The notes under the pieces were generated by a model. It was not told where the DNA came from. It searched no databases and was given only the letters and a program-made list of their open reading frames with translations. From assembly GCF_004167665.1 (NCBI RefSeq), contig NZ_SEWE01000002.1:1-64000 (forward strand): a DNA stretch of 64,000 nt, read 5' to 3'. The first letter of the stretch is position 1. The number at the start of each line of letters is the position of its first letter. Positions 1 to 8,526 of this stretch are shown here, one piece after another. The position numbers and the translations under genes are program-made. The DNA comes from Hymenobacter persicinus. Its GTDB lineage: Bacteria > Bacteroidota > Bacteroidia > Cytophagales > Hymenobacteraceae.

Positions 1-1
1 T

Positions 2-664
2 CCGGCGGTGTACGGCCTGGCAGCTTTGGGAGTAGTAGCTTTTAGCTTCGTATTTCAGCTATCCTCCGGCACGTCCATTCTGCTGTTGGGCATCATAGCG
101 GCGGGGCTGAGCTTGGGAGCGGCGAGGCTGCACCGGGCCGGGTATCGGCAAGTTGTGGCGCTGCCCGTGGACCGGGCAGTGCTGGGGCTAGGCGCTTTGG
201 TGGCCTCCGTCCCATTGCTAATTCTGGCCCTAACGCTGGCAGCCCTACTACAACCTTCGCCGGCCGGGCTGCTGGCCGTACTAGTGGCGACGTACTGGCC
301 CGGCCCGGCTCGGCTGGTTCGGGCGGAGGTGCTGCGCATTCGGGCCTTGCCTTACATTGAGGCCGGGCGCAGCCTAGGGCTGCCGGACGGGCGGCTGCTT
401 TACCGTCACATTCTACCCAATTGCTGGCACACCATCAGCGCCACTTTCCCCATCAGCGTCGCCACCCTGATTGGATTGGAAACCACGCTTTCTTTTCTGG
501 GAGTGGGCTTACCACCCGAAACGGCCAGTTGGGGGCGCCTTCTCGCTTCGGCCCGCTTGGCCCCCACCGCCTGGTGGCTTATTCTGAGTCCCGCGTTGGC
601 CATTCTTCTGACGACCCTTGCCCTGCGACAATTATCGAATACTGTAAGCAGAAATCCGCAATAA
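2..664 (+). CDS. ABC transporter permease, OppC/DppC type (5' partial)
   Basis: This is the C-terminal part of an inner-membrane permease of a peptide or nickel type ABC importer; the frame is open to the left edge, so the true start lies outside the window. Several hydrophobic segments are visible. The cytoplasmic EAA loop that docks on the ATPase is clear at about residues 118-138 counted from base 8 (EAGRSLGLPDG followed by RHILPN), and the following GLETTLSFLGVGLPP stretch is typical of OppC/DppC. These proteins move oligopeptides, dipeptides or metals with a partner permease, two ATPases and a binding protein. The partners must be upstream, since nothing downstream is related. The substrate cannot be told from this part. 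Confidence 0.88.
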   Translation, partial: PAVYGLAALGVVAFSFVFQLSSGTSILLLGIIAAGLSLGAARLHRAGYRQVVALPVDRAVLGLGALVASVPLLILALTLAALLQPSPAGLLAVLVATYWPGPARLVRAEVLRIRALPYIEAGRSLGLPDGRLLYRHILPNCWHTISATFPISVATLIGLETTLSFLGVGLPPETASWGRLLASARLAPTAWWLILSPALAILLTTLALRQLSNTVSRNPQ

Positions 665-1258
665 CTTCCGTCACAAACAAACTATAATTGTCCTGAAATT
701 GGCTACTCTATCAATTGCAGCTAGGTAAGAGAGGCCGCCAAAAACCTTCTCTATTTAGCCATAACTACATATCAGGCGAATATAGGAATCGAGCCGGCTA
801 GCAACATGTTAAATATTTGATGGATTTTCTATCAAATCAGCATGTCACAATTTGCGCAAAACCGTCCTTTACACCGGCTGCTGCACCGCTTAATATTGTC
901 ATAAGAAACGGCTACCCACATGGACAGCACGTCTTGAAAAGCTGCTTTGGCAGCTGAATGGCATGAACTCTTTTTCAATCACCCGGCGACCTGGCTTCCT
1001 TCTGCAGTGCTTTCTGCTAGAAGTAGCTACCCGCCACGCAGTGGCGCTCGGCACCATGGGCTTTCAGATGATTGACGGAGAGTGGGTATCCTACGCGGCG
1101 GGGCAAGCGGCTCTGCAAAGTGGGACTGCCGTATTAGTGGGCGGGTTACTCGTAGGAGTGGTTCCGCCCGAGAATACCATTTAAATAAAGAGAATTGGTT
1201 TTGCGGCTGCAGTTGCTCGTAGCCCCAAAACATTAAAGGTTGTTGCAATAGGTGTGTG
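665..1258. other. AT-richer intergenic stretch without a convincing gene
   Basis: About 600 bases between the permease and the next terminator hold no well-supported gene. The first 300 bases are clearly richer in A and T than the flanks. They contain a perfect 7-base inverted repeat at 815-837 (arms ATTTGAT and ATCAAAT, 9-base loop). A 73-residue reading frame at 963-1184 has no recognisable motif and no clear ribosome binding site. Confidence 0.5.
963..1184 (+). CDS. Possible small protein, unknown (doubtful)
   Basis: A 73-residue frame with a moderately hydrophobic C-terminal half (GTAVLVGGLLVGVV near residues 53-66). It stops about 75 bases before a hairpin terminator, which would suit a short transcript. 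I recognise no family, see no promoter element or ribosome binding site, and the frame could exist by chance in this high-GC genome. Low confidence that it is translated. Confidence 0.2.
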   Translation: MNSFSITRRPGFLLQCFLLEVATRHAVALGTMGFQMIDGEWVSYAAGQAALQSGTAVLVGGLLVGVVPPENTI

Positions 1259-1289
1259 AAAAACCGCTGGTTCTGCTGGCGGTTTTTTT
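1259..1289. terminator. Hairpin terminator, probably bidirectional
   Basis: Arms AAACCGC and GCGGTTT with an 11-base loop, followed by a run of T on the plus strand and preceded by a run of A. It sits just past the end of the minus-strand reductase gene and can stop transcription from both sides. Confidence 0.7.
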
Positions 1290-1293
1290 GCGT

Positions 1294-2217
1294 CTATACA
1301 TTTTTTGCCCCGCCTTCGGCCTGCTGCGCCAACAGGGCAATGCCCTGCCTAAACGAGTGCGGCCGGTAGCCGAGCTGTTGCTGGGCCTTGGTGATGATAA
1401 AGCCAGTGCGGGCGGGGCGCCGGGCGGGCTGGGTAAACGTGCTAGCGTCGACTCTCTGGATAAGGCCTTGGTCCAAGTTGAAATACTCGGCTACCTGCCG
1501 GGCCATCTGGTAGGGCGTGAGTAGCTCACTGCTGCTGATGTGGTAGATGCCAGAAGCCTCGTGTGCGGCCACGAGCCAGCAGCCTTGGGCAAGGTCTTCG
1601 GCCAGGGTGGGCGTGCGAAACTGGTCGTCGACTACCTGAATGGACTTGCCGGCCCGCAGCGAGTCGCGCACCCAGAGCACGATGTTGGTGCGCCCGTACT
1701 CGTGCGCAGTGCCATACACCAGCACCGTGCGCACAATGGCCCATTTGGCGGCACCAGCTTGCACCACCTGCTCCGCGGCCAGCTTGCTCTGCCCGTAGAA
1801 ATTCACCGGAGCCGGCACGGCGTCTTCCGCCAGCGGACCTGCTTCGCCGCTGAAGACGAAGTCGGTGCTGACGTGAATAAGGTGAATATTCAGCTCGGCG
1901 CACACGGCCACCAGGTTTTCGACGGCCGTCACGTTCTGGGCCCAGCACGCGGCCTGATTCAGCTCACACTCGTCCACGTTGGTCATGGCCGCGGTATGAA
2001 TCAGGTGGGTGGGACGCGCGGCCCCCAGTACCTGCTCCACCTGCGCCCGGTCGGTGACGTCGAGCGTCGTGAAGGGCACCTGCGGGTAAAGCGCCGCCAG
2101 CTTGTTGGGGCCGCGGGAAGTAGCCACGAGCTCCACGTCCGGGTGGGCGTGCAGCAGGGCGACGAGTTTTTGACCCAGCAGGCCGTTGGAGCCCGTTAGC
2201 AGAATGCGCCTGGTCAT
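1294..2217 (-). CDS. SDR sugar-nucleotide reductase, RmlD-like
   Basis: A 307-residue extended short-chain dehydrogenase close to dTDP-4-dehydrorhamnose reductase (RmlD). The NAD(P)-binding glycine motif is TGSNGLLG at residues 8-15, the STD strand end at 117-119, and the catalytic YGQSK at 141-145 fits YxxxK. The family reduces the 4-keto group of nucleotide-linked deoxysugars for surface polysaccharide. No rmlA, rmlB or rmlC genes adjoin it, so rhamnose synthesis itself is not established; the protein may act on another nucleotide sugar. The start lies 3 bases after the stop of the upstream cyclophilin gene, so the two are probably one transcript. Confidence 0.85.
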   Translation of the reverse strand: MTRRILLTGSNGLLGQKLVALLHAHPDVELVATSRGPNKLAALYPQVPFTTLDVTDRAQVEQVLGAARPTHLIHTAAMTNVDECELNQAACWAQNVTAVENLVAVCAELNIHLIHVSTDFVFSGEAGPLAEDAVPAPVNFYGQSKLAAEQVVQAGAAKWAIVRTVLVYGTAHEYGRTNIVLWVRDSLRAGKSIQVVDDQFRTPTLAEDLAQGCWLVAAHEASGIYHISSSELLTPYQMARQVAEYFNLDQGLIQRVDASTFTQPARRPARTGFIITKAQQQLGYRPHSFRQGIALLAQQAEGGAKNV

Positions 2218-2220
2218 GCC

Positions 2221-2865
2221 CTACTCGTACTTGTAGCCGTAGAGCTCGGTGATTTTCTTTTTCTTGAGCTTTTCCACGCTCACCGTCATCTTGATGTCGG
2301 TCAGGGGCCGGTCATTGCCGTTTTTGGGCTGGGCCGCAATTTTATCCACCACGTCCAGGCCGCTGATAACCTGGCCGAAGACGGTGTAGGCGCCGTTGAG
2401 GTGGGGCGTGCCGTTGTGGTTCTGCACGATGTAGAACTGGGAGCTGCTGCTGGCCCGGGTCGGATTCACAAAGTCGCCCTGCCGGGCCGCGGCCACGGCG
2501 CCAAACTTGTGCAGCAGCTCGGGCCGAATTTCGGCCGCAATGGTCGTTTCATTGGGCTGACCCGCACCGTCGTTGGTGGGGTCCGCGTCCTTGGAATTAG
2601 CGTCGCCGCCCTGCACCATGAAGTTCTGGATGATGCGGTGGAACGTGGTGCCCGTGTAGAAGCCGCTTTTCGACAGCTTTAGGAAGTTGGCCTTGTGCAG
2701 GGGCGTCTGGTCGAAGAGGATGAGCTTGATGTCGCCCAGAGAGGTGCTGATGGTAACCACCTCGTCTTTTTTACTCTTTCTGGGTTTCGCGGCTGCCGTC
2801 ACGTGCACCGTTGCGAGCAGCAAAAACACCCAGAATAGCGTCGAAACGCGGAAAGCAGTTTTCAT
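2221..2865 (-). CDS. Secreted cyclophilin-type peptidyl-prolyl isomerase
   Basis: Cyclophilin isomerases speed cis-trans isomerisation of peptide bonds before proline. The catalytic block FHRIIQNFMVQGGD lies near residues 75-88 and the SSSSQFYI block near 139-146, both diagnostic. A hydrophobic signal sequence covers residues 1-26, so the enzyme works in the periplasm or outside the inner membrane. I chose the internal ATG at 2865 (MKTAFRV) because it places a basic residue directly before the signal core; an ATG two codons upstream (2871) is equally readable. The tail is lysine-rich (KLKKKKI) and longer than the minimal domain. It is probably co-transcribed with the following reductase gene. 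Confidence 0.92.
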   Translation of the reverse strand: MKTAFRVSTLFWVFLLLATVHVTAAAKPRKSKKDEVVTISTSLGDIKLILFDQTPLHKANFLKLSKSGFYTGTTFHRIIQNFMVQGGDANSKDADPTNDGAGQPNETTIAAEIRPELLHKFGAVAAARQGDFVNPTRASSSSQFYIVQNHNGTPHLNGAYTVFGQVISGLDVVDKIAAQPKNGNDRPLTDIKMTVSVEKLKKKKITELYGYKYE

Positions 2866-3063
2866 AAACAATGGTAAGGTGAGGACTGAAGCCGGGCGAA
2901 ATTACGGTTTCTTTGGTCGGACCAGAAAACCGGCCGGCCCTTTGGCGCGGCGGCGCGGACGGGCCCAGGCCGGGTGGGCCCAACTATTTCGGGGCAAACG
3001 CCACTCAACTTGCGAAAATCCCGTAAGCGGCGCCAACGGTTTTTCCTTTCTTGTTCTGCTTGC

Positions 3064-3696
3064 ATGCCTGCTCCCTCCCCTGCCGTCCCGGCTTCGTCCT
3101 GGTTTCCGAAGTTTCTGCTGGCCGCCTACCTGCTCGAATTCGTTGTGCTCGGCATCAGCCCGGCTGAGCGAGGCACCTGGGTGGCCGAAAACACGCCCAT
3201 CTTTTTGATTGTGGTGGCGTTGGTGGTGCTTTATCTGCGCGGGGTACGGTTTTCCAACCTGGCCTACGCCCTGATGAGCGTGCTGATTTTTCTGCACACC
3301 ATCGGCGGGCACTACACCTTCGAAAAGGTGCCTTTCGCCTGGTTCGACAACCTGTTTGGCTTCAAGCGCAACATGTTCGACCGGGTAGCCCACGTCACGG
3401 TCGGTTTCTACGCCTTTGCCATCATCGAAATGACTGACCGGTACGGCACCATCCGCAACCGCGCCATTTCCTACCTGTTTCCCCTCTGCGTCATCGGCAC
3501 CATTGCCATGACCTACGAGCTGATTGAGTGGATCTACGCCGACATGAGCGACCCGGCCGCCGGCGCCGCCTTCCTGGGCAGCCAGGGCGACATCTGGGAC
3601 GCCCAGAAAGATATGCTCGCCGACACCAGCGGGGCCGTGCTGGCGCTGGCGCTCTACTGGCTGCGCGACAAATTTTCGAGCCCAGCCCGCGCCTAA
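3064..3696 (+). CDS. DUF2238 (YjdF-like) inner-membrane protein
   Basis: A 210-residue multi-pass membrane protein of the YjdF/DUF2238 family, whose function is unknown. Hydrophobic segments lie near residues 15-30, 43-58, 66-80, 115-125, 140-158 and 190-205. Family-typical stretches include HTIGGHYTF and FKRNMFDRVAHVTVGF, and TYELIEW with the QGDIWDAQKDM loop. The acidic and histidine residues in these loops look like a conserved polar or metal site, but that is inference. The ATG at 3064 was preferred over one 90 bases upstream because the extra residues are basic and without family resemblance. A terminator follows at once. Confidence 0.85.
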   Translation: MPAPSPAVPASSWFPKFLLAAYLLEFVVLGISPAERGTWVAENTPIFLIVVALVVLYLRGVRFSNLAYALMSVLIFLHTIGGHYTFEKVPFAWFDNLFGFKRNMFDRVAHVTVGFYAFAIIEMTDRYGTIRNRAISYLFPLCVIGTIAMTYELIEWIYADMSDPAAGAAFLGSQGDIWDAQKDMLADTSGAVLALALYWLRDKFSSPARA

Positions 3697-3712
3697 CCCC
3701 CCTTTGTTAAAG

Positions 3713-3752
3713 CAAAAAAAGCCCGCTTCCGGATTGGAAGCGGACATTTTTA
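3713..3752. terminator. Bidirectional hairpin terminator
   Basis: Stem CGCTTCC / GGAAGCG with a 5-base loop, flanked by seven A on the left and a T-rich stretch on the right. It separates the convergent YjdF-like and hemC genes. Confidence 0.8.
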
Positions 3753-3767
3753 TTAGGCGTAACCAGT

Positions 3768-4706
3768 TTATTCGGCGGCGCGGTGGTTGCGGATGTCGTC
3801 CAGGATCTGCTGGCCGCCGCGGCTGAGCACGCTCTCGGCCACCTTCACGCCCATGGCTTCGGCCTGCCGGGAGTCGGAGGCCATAACTTTCTCCTCGATG
3901 TACTGCTTGCCGTCGAGGCTGATCAGGCCGCCGTGCAGCTGGAGCACGCCGTCGGTGTGCAGCTTGGCCAGGGCAAAGGACGGAATGCTGCACCCGCCTT
4001 CCATGGTCCGCAGAAAGGCCCGCTCGGCCAGCAAACACAGGTGGGTGGGGCCGTGGTCCAGAATCCGGCGCAGATCCAGCTTCAGGCCGGGGTCGAGGCT
4101 GCGGGCGCACTCGATGGCCACGCTGCCCTGCCCGGTGGCGGGCACAAACTGGGTTTCGGGCAGAATGTAGCGGATCAGCGCATCGTAGTTCATGCGGTGC
4201 ACGCCGGCGTAAGCCAGCACCAGGCCGTGGTATTGCCCTTCCTCGAGCTTGCGCAGGCGGGTTTGCAGGTTGCCGCGGGCCTCGGCCGTGGTGGCATTAG
4301 GATAGTAGCGCTGCAGCATGGCCTTGCGGCGGGTGCTGCTCGTGCCCAGCACTAGGTCAGGCCGGTGCAGGTCGAGGTCGGCGTGGTAGCTGACGATGAC
4401 GTCGTTGACCCGCTCGCGCTTCATAAAGGCCAGCAGCTCCAGATCCTCCGGGATGCTGCTTTGCACGTCTTTGGCGCTGTGCACGGCAATGTCGATGTGG
4501 CCCGAGCGCAGGCTTTGCTCGAGCTCCTCGGTGAAGACGCCCTTGGCCCCGATTTTATCCAGGGACCGGTCCAGAACCAAGTCGCCGGTGGTGGTAATAA
4601 TGACGATTTCGGTGGGCAGCTTGGCCTGCTCCAGACAAGCCGCCACGTGGTTGGCCTGCCACAGCGCCAGCTTACTGCCACGGGTACCGATACGGATAGT
4701 TTTCAA
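3768..4706 (-). CDS. hemC: Hydroxymethylbilane synthase (porphobilinogen deaminase)
   Basis: This cytosolic enzyme joins four porphobilinogen molecules into hydroxymethylbilane in haem synthesis. The 312-residue length is normal. The protein starts with the typical IRIGTRGSKLALWQ, carries HSAKD with the catalytic aspartate at residue 80, the GTSSTRRKAML substrate-binding stretch at 121-131, and EGGCSIP with Cys239, which carries the dipyrromethane cofactor. No other haem genes adjoin it. A Bacteroidota -7 element at 4807-4814 would give a leader of roughly 90 bases. Confidence 0.97.
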   Translation of the reverse strand: MKTIRIGTRGSKLALWQANHVAACLEQAKLPTEIVIITTTGDLVLDRSLDKIGAKGVFTEELEQSLRSGHIDIAVHSAKDVQSSIPEDLELLAFMKRERVNDVIVSYHADLDLHRPDLVLGTSSTRRKAMLQRYYPNATTAEARGNLQTRLRKLEEGQYHGLVLAYAGVHRMNYDALIRYILPETQFVPATGQGSVAIECARSLDPGLKLDLRRILDHGPTHLCLLAERAFLRTMEGGCSIPSFALAKLHTDGVLQLHGGLISLDGKQYIEEKVMASDSRQAEAMGVKVAESVLSRGGQQILDDIRNHRAAE

Positions 4707-4806
4707 GCGAGAAGGGACTACTAAGGGTGGGAAGAAAGCGGCGCCGCCAACGGGCTGGCAAACGGCCAGTTTGGAGTCTGCCGCAAAATCTCTTTTTTGC
4801 GGCTCC

Positions 4807-4814
4807 CAAAGGTA
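4807..4814 (-). promoter_or_regulatory. Candidate -7 element for hemC
   Basis: TACCTTTG read on the minus strand matches the Bacteroidota consensus TAnnTTTG, about 100 bases before the hemC start. I see no clear TTG at the -33 distance. Confidence 0.4.
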
Positions 4815-4901
4815 CGAAGCGCGCGGCGGCAGGGCGGACTATAGCACTTTTAGCGCTTACTATAGCTGTTTAGCAAATTGTATTTTCTACGTTTCTGGTG
4901 T

Positions 4902-6041
4902 CTACGCCGCTATTTTCAGCAGCTCGGCGATGCGCAGGGACGTGTCCACGAACACCATGCGCGGGTTGGCATTGCGCTCAATATGATAATGAGCGTCGTT
5001 GATTTCGGTGGCCAGCAGGTCGGCATTGCGCTGGTGCACGAAGCGGCTGAAACCGCCGATAAACTGCTGCTCGGCCGCTGGTAAGTGCGGCACCAGCTGG
5101 GCGTCGATGCCGAAGAGCAGCACCTTGCGCAGTAGTCCCAGCGCAAACTGCAGAAACTCCTTCTGATTTTCCCGGCCCAACTTCTGAAACTCGTCGCTTT
5201 GGCTGAGCAGCTTATCCACCTTGTAGCCGTAGCAGTGCCGCATCCAGTGGGTGAACAGCTCGAAGTAGTTATGGTCGGCGGAAGTGGCTGTGCGCGCGGC
5301 CAGGGCAAAGCCCAGGTTTCCCTCGGCCAGCTGGGCCAGCTGTCGGGCCTTCACCTCGGGCACCTGCTGCTCGTCGCGCAGATAGTCGGTAATGTCGTTT
5401 TCGGAAAACGGGCGCACCACCACTGGCTGCACCCGGCTGATGATGGTGGGCAGCAGCTGCTCGGGGGCAAAGCTGACGAGCAGGAAAATGGTAGCGGGCG
5501 GCGGCTCTTCCAGCAGCTTGAGCACGGCGTTGGCGGCGGCCGGGTGCATGAGCTCGGGCAGCCAGACGACCACAATCTTGAAGCGGGCCTCAAACGCCTT
5601 CAGCGACACCAGTTTGAGCAGCTGCAGGCTTTCTTCCTTGGAGATGCTGCCCTGCTTGTTTTCGGCCCCAATGTGCTGCATCCAGTCGTTGAGACCCTGG
5701 TAGGGATTTTCGAGCACGAAGCTGCGCCACTCGGCCATAAACTTGCTACTCACCGCGTCCTTGGTCACGGCCTTGGTGGTCGTGACGGGCAGGATAAAGT
5801 TTAGGTCGGGATGCACGAGCTTGTCGATTTTCTGGCAGCTCGGGCACTGCCCGCAGGAGTCTTCAGCCCCGGTCGGGCGGTTTTCGCAGTTCAAAAACGT
5901 GGCATAGGCCAGCGCCAGCGGCAGTGCCGCCGAGCCCTCGGCCCCGCGAAACAGCTGGGCATGGGCCACGTGCTGCTGCTCCACCGACTGGCGCAACAGC
6001 TGCTTGAGGGCCTGCTGACCGGGAATTTCAGAAAAGCGCAT
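4902..6041 (-). CDS. holB: DNA polymerase III delta-prime subunit
   Basis: A 379-residue clamp-loader subunit. It begins with the typical sequence around residues 5-31 (IPGQQALKQLLRQSV then HAQLF) and has four cysteines of a zinc site at 52, 63, 66 and 69 (CGQCPSC). The Walker A position reads GAEGSAAL, a degenerate P-loop as expected of delta-prime, which does not hydrolyse ATP. LKLLEEPPP and ISRVQP are the expected AAA+ core motifs. It helps load the sliding clamp on DNA. The E. coli symbol is used by analogy. The gap to hemC is about 195 bases; the two are probably separate transcripts. Confidence 0.92.
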   Translation of the reverse strand: MRFSEIPGQQALKQLLRQSVEQQHVAHAQLFRGAEGSAALPLALAYATFLNCENRPTGAEDSCGQCPSCQKIDKLVHPDLNFILPVTTTKAVTKDAVSSKFMAEWRSFVLENPYQGLNDWMQHIGAENKQGSISKEESLQLLKLVSLKAFEARFKIVVVWLPELMHPAAANAVLKLLEEPPPATIFLLVSFAPEQLLPTIISRVQPVVVRPFSENDITDYLRDEQQVPEVKARQLAQLAEGNLGFALAARTATSADHNYFELFTHWMRHCYGYKVDKLLSQSDEFQKLGRENQKEFLQFALGLLRKVLLFGIDAQLVPHLPAAEQQFIGGFSRFVHQRNADLLATEINDAHYHIERNANPRMVFVDTSLRIAELLKIAA

Positions 6042-6072
6042 AAAAGCTAAGGCTACTTCAGCGGCGAAAAGG

Positions 6073-7308
6073 TTACTCTGCGGCCGAGGTTGGGGCGTCC
6101 TTGCCGACCGCCTTCTCCCAGATCCGGTCCGGCGCCGTGGCGTCGAAGACGTGCTGCATGATGGCCTGCTCGGTGGCGTCGTAGTCGAGGTGGCGGCGGG
6201 CCATGACGCGCTCCGCTACTTCGGCCACCTTGGGCAGCTTGAAGGTCTCGAAGCCCGCGGACCCACCCCAGCTAAACGAAGGAATAAAGGTGCGCGGGAA
6301 GCCGGCCCCGAAGATGTTGGCCCCCACGCCCACCACCGTGCCGGTGTTAAACATCGTGTTGATGCCGCACTTGCTATGGTCGCCCATCATCAGGCCGCAG
6401 AACTGCTGGCCGGTGTTCACGAAGCGGCCTTTGGCGTGGCTCCAGATTTTGACGGGGGCGTAGTTGTTTTTCAGGTTCGAGGTGTTGGTGTCGGCGCCCA
6501 GGTTGCACCACTCCCCAATGACGGAGTTGCCCAGGTAGCCGTCGTGGCCCTTGTTAGAGTAGCCCAGCAGGATGCTGTTGCCCACTTCGCCGCCTACTTT
6601 GCTGTGCGGCCCCACGGTGTTGTCGCCGCGCATCTTGGCTCCGGCGTTGATGTGGGAGCCTTCGCAGAGTGCCAGCGGCCCCTTGATGATGGCGCCCTCG
6701 TGCACCTGGGAGTTTTTGCCCAGGTAAATCGGGCCGTCCTCGGCGTTGAGAATAGCCGCCCGAATCTTGACGCCCGGCTCCAGGAAGATGTTTTCCCGCC
6801 CGTAGACGATGGTGTGCACGTCGTCGATGGGCGCCGACTCCCGGCCCCGGGTCAGCAGGTCGAAGTCACGACGGATTTCGATGCCGTTGCGCAAAAACAG
6901 GTGCCATAGCTCACTGATAACTGTCACGGGCTCCACCACCGACCGGCTGTCGGAGAGGCCGTCCTGAATCAGCTCGGCTACCTTGGAGGCATCAGCCAGA
7001 TGGGCCGCTACCAGCAGCTCCCCGTCGAGCAGGGCCTGGCCGGGCCGTAAGGCGCGTACCTGTTGGGCCAGCACGTCGTCGGGACATACGGCGCCGTTAA
7101 TCACCAGGGCCGGCCCCTGCACCGGACCGGCGGGGTATTTGGCCTGCAGGTAGGGCTGGGTGAGGTAATGCACCTCCGCGCCGAGGCGGTGCTGCCATTT
7201 CTCGGCAATGGTGAGAATGCCGCAGCGCAGCGCCGCCACGGGGCGCGTGTAGGTGAAGGGCAGCAGATTAGGCCGAATGGCGGGGTCGTCGAAGAGCAGA
7301 ACGGTCAT
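6073..7308 (-). CDS. Alternative GlmU-like sugar nucleotidyl/acetyltransferase
   Basis: A 411-residue protein of the Bacteroidota-type GlmU family, thought to supply UDP-N-acetylglucosamine for cell wall and outer-membrane sugars. The N-terminal part starts MTVLLFDDPAIRPNLLPFTYTRP, where the family has its degenerate nucleotidyltransferase region. From about residue 180 the sequence forms a left-handed beta-helix of hexapeptide repeats (for example PIYLGKNSQVHEGAIIKGP and GDHSKCGINTMFNTGT) typical of acetyltransferases. The start at 7308 was chosen over an upstream ATG at 7350, since MTVLLFDDP is the family N-terminus. The catalytic details of this family are less certain than for E. coli GlmU. 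Confidence 0.88.
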   Translation of the reverse strand: MTVLLFDDPAIRPNLLPFTYTRPVAALRCGILTIAEKWQHRLGAEVHYLTQPYLQAKYPAGPVQGPALVINGAVCPDDVLAQQVRALRPGQALLDGELLVAAHLADASKVAELIQDGLSDSRSVVEPVTVISELWHLFLRNGIEIRRDFDLLTRGRESAPIDDVHTIVYGRENIFLEPGVKIRAAILNAEDGPIYLGKNSQVHEGAIIKGPLALCEGSHINAGAKMRGDNTVGPHSKVGGEVGNSILLGYSNKGHDGYLGNSVIGEWCNLGADTNTSNLKNNYAPVKIWSHAKGRFVNTGQQFCGLMMGDHSKCGINTMFNTGTVVGVGANIFGAGFPRTFIPSFSWGGSAGFETFKLPKVAEVAERVMARRHLDYDATEQAIMQHVFDATAPDRIWEKAVGKDAPTSAAE

Positions 7309-7452
7309 AGGAAGAAGTAGTGGCCGGGGCATGGGCCCTGAGCTTGACACGGAAGGCCGGCAAGCCCGCGGGCTTGCCGCCGCGAAGTTACCGTGCCGGA
7401 CTTTGGCAGCCGAATAAAAAGTGTGGCCCGCGGCGAAGCCGGCCTACAAAGC

Positions 7453-7484
7453 AAAAGCTCCTTTCCGCGGGGAAAGGAGCTTTT
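7453..7484 (-). terminator. Hairpin terminator after rpmE
   Basis: Perfect 14-base arms (AAAAGCTCCTTTCC and its complement) with a 4-base loop, about 40 bases past the rpmE stop. The arms themselves end in A4/T4, so it can act in both directions. Confidence 0.85.
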
Positions 7485-7521
7485 GGATAACTCAGCAGCT
7501 GGTGGCCAGCAGGCCTGCCAA

Positions 7522-7767
7522 CTATTTCTTCTGGTAGCGGGTGCGGAACTTCTCCACGCGGCCGGCCGTGTCGAGCAGGACGTTTTTGCCGGTGTAGAAG
7601 GGGTGCGACTTGCTGCTAACTTCCACCTTGATAACGGGGTACGTCTTGCCGTCCTCCATCGTGATGGTTTCGCTGGAAGTCATCGTCGAGCGGGTGATGA
7701 ATTTGAAGTCGCTGGACGAGTCCTGAAACACAACTTCGCGGTACTCGGGATGGATGTCTTTTTTCAT
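7522..7767 (-). CDS. rpmE: 50S ribosomal protein L31, type B
   Basis: An 81-residue protein beginning [16 protein letters not shown], with the type B signature [21 protein letters not shown] near the C-terminus. It lacks the zinc-binding cysteines of type A L31, so it belongs to the zinc-independent form. L31 bridges the two ribosomal subunits. It is a single-gene transcript, with its own promoter (7818-7846) and terminator (7453-7484). Confidence 0.97.
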   Translation of the reverse strand: MKKDIHPEYREVVFQDSSSDFKFITRSTMTSSETITMEDGKTYPVIKVEVSSKSHPFYTGKNVLLDTAGRVEKFRTRYQKK

Positions 7768-7817
7768 GATCGGAGAGTTAAAACCTGCGGGCCCTGCCGA
7801 TTTTGCGGAAGGGACTG

Positions 7818-7846
7818 CAAAAGTACACGTTAGCTGCGGATTTCAA
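7818..7846 (-). promoter_or_regulatory. Bacteroidota promoter of rpmE
   Basis: On the minus strand, TACTTTTG at 7825-7818 matches TAnnTTTG and is preceded by TTG (7846-7844) with an 18-base spacer. It lies about 50 bases before the rpmE start. Confidence 0.6.
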
Positions 7847-7888
7847 AAACCCGGCGCCGTCTTTTCCAGATTTCTGCCAGTATTTAGG

Positions 7889-7916
7889 TTGTGCTATCCA
7901 AAATTGTTTATTTTTG
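7889..7916 (+). promoter_or_regulatory. Bacteroidota promoter, secreted FnIII-like gene
   Basis: TATTTTTG at 7909-7916 matches TAnnTTTG, with TTG at 7889-7891 and a 17-base spacer. The gene starts about 50 bases downstream. Confidence 0.5.
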
Positions 7917-7964
7917 GTGCTCTGCTGTGATTATTTAGATATCCGCTTTTAGTTCCCATTCCGC

Positions 7965-8378
7965 ATGCTGATGCCCCGCAAGTCTGCGCTTACCATTGTT
8001 TTGGTGCTGCTGCTGGCCGCCTCATGGGCGCTGGGGGCCACCATCACCATGTTCCAGGCCAGCTTCGATGGCACCAACGTGCGTCTGGAGTGGGAAGCCA
8101 CCAACGAGGCCGGCGTCGAGAACTACGAGGTCTGGCGCAAGGCTAATAACGAGCCGTCCTTCACCCGCCTGATCACCGTGCCGCCCACAGCCCAGCGCCG
8201 CTACCTGTACCTGGATACCAACGTGTACCGCGGCACGGCCGGCAGCACCGGCAGTCCGTTTACCTACCGCCTCACCGTGCGCACCACCTCCGGCGACCAG
8301 AACTACACCACCGTGCTTAATGCCGCGCCCAGCGCCGTGCAGCGCTCCTGGGGCAGCATCAAGTCAATGTTCCGGTAA
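7965..8378 (+). CDS. Small secreted protein, fibronectin III-like
   Basis: A 137-residue protein with a signal peptide (residues 1-24, ending ASWALGA). The mature part has the alternating pattern of a single fibronectin type III-like beta sandwich, with VRLEWEATNEAGVENYEVWRK near residues 28-50 and a paired strand YRLTVRTTSG near 88-97. Such domains in Bacteroidota often sit in cell-surface proteins, but here there is no catalytic partner and no C-terminal sorting domain. The function is unknown. An alternative start two codons later (MPRKS) would not change the picture. A UUCG-looped terminator follows. Confidence 0.8.
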   Translation: MLMPRKSALTIVLVLLLAASWALGATITMFQASFDGTNVRLEWEATNEAGVENYEVWRKANNEPSFTRLITVPPTAQRRYLYLDTNVYRGTAGSTGSPFTYRLTVRTTSGDQNYTTVLNAAPSAVQRSWGSIKSMFR

Positions 8379-8451
8379 AGGATGAAGCTAGGAAGGCAAA
8401 GCCGGTACAGTGTGAGGAATCTTCCCAAAGTCTCTTGTTGACTACCTTCGC

Positions 8452-8475
8452 GCCGGATTCGTCCGGCTTTTTTTT
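8452..8475 (+). terminator. UUCG-tetraloop terminator
   Basis: Stem GCCGGA / TCCGGC closing a TTCG loop and followed by eight T. It stops transcription of the FnIII-like gene before rdgB. Confidence 0.85.
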
Positions 8476-8526
8476 GCGCTTGGCTTCCGCCCAAGCTCCC
8501 TTTCCCCAACTTCACGCCTCCTCTTT

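Noticed and set aside
2902..4110. A 402-residue minus-strand open frame over the YjdF-like gene and part of hemC
   Set aside because: It overlaps two recognised genes and reads as Arg/Gly/His-rich low-complexity sequence.
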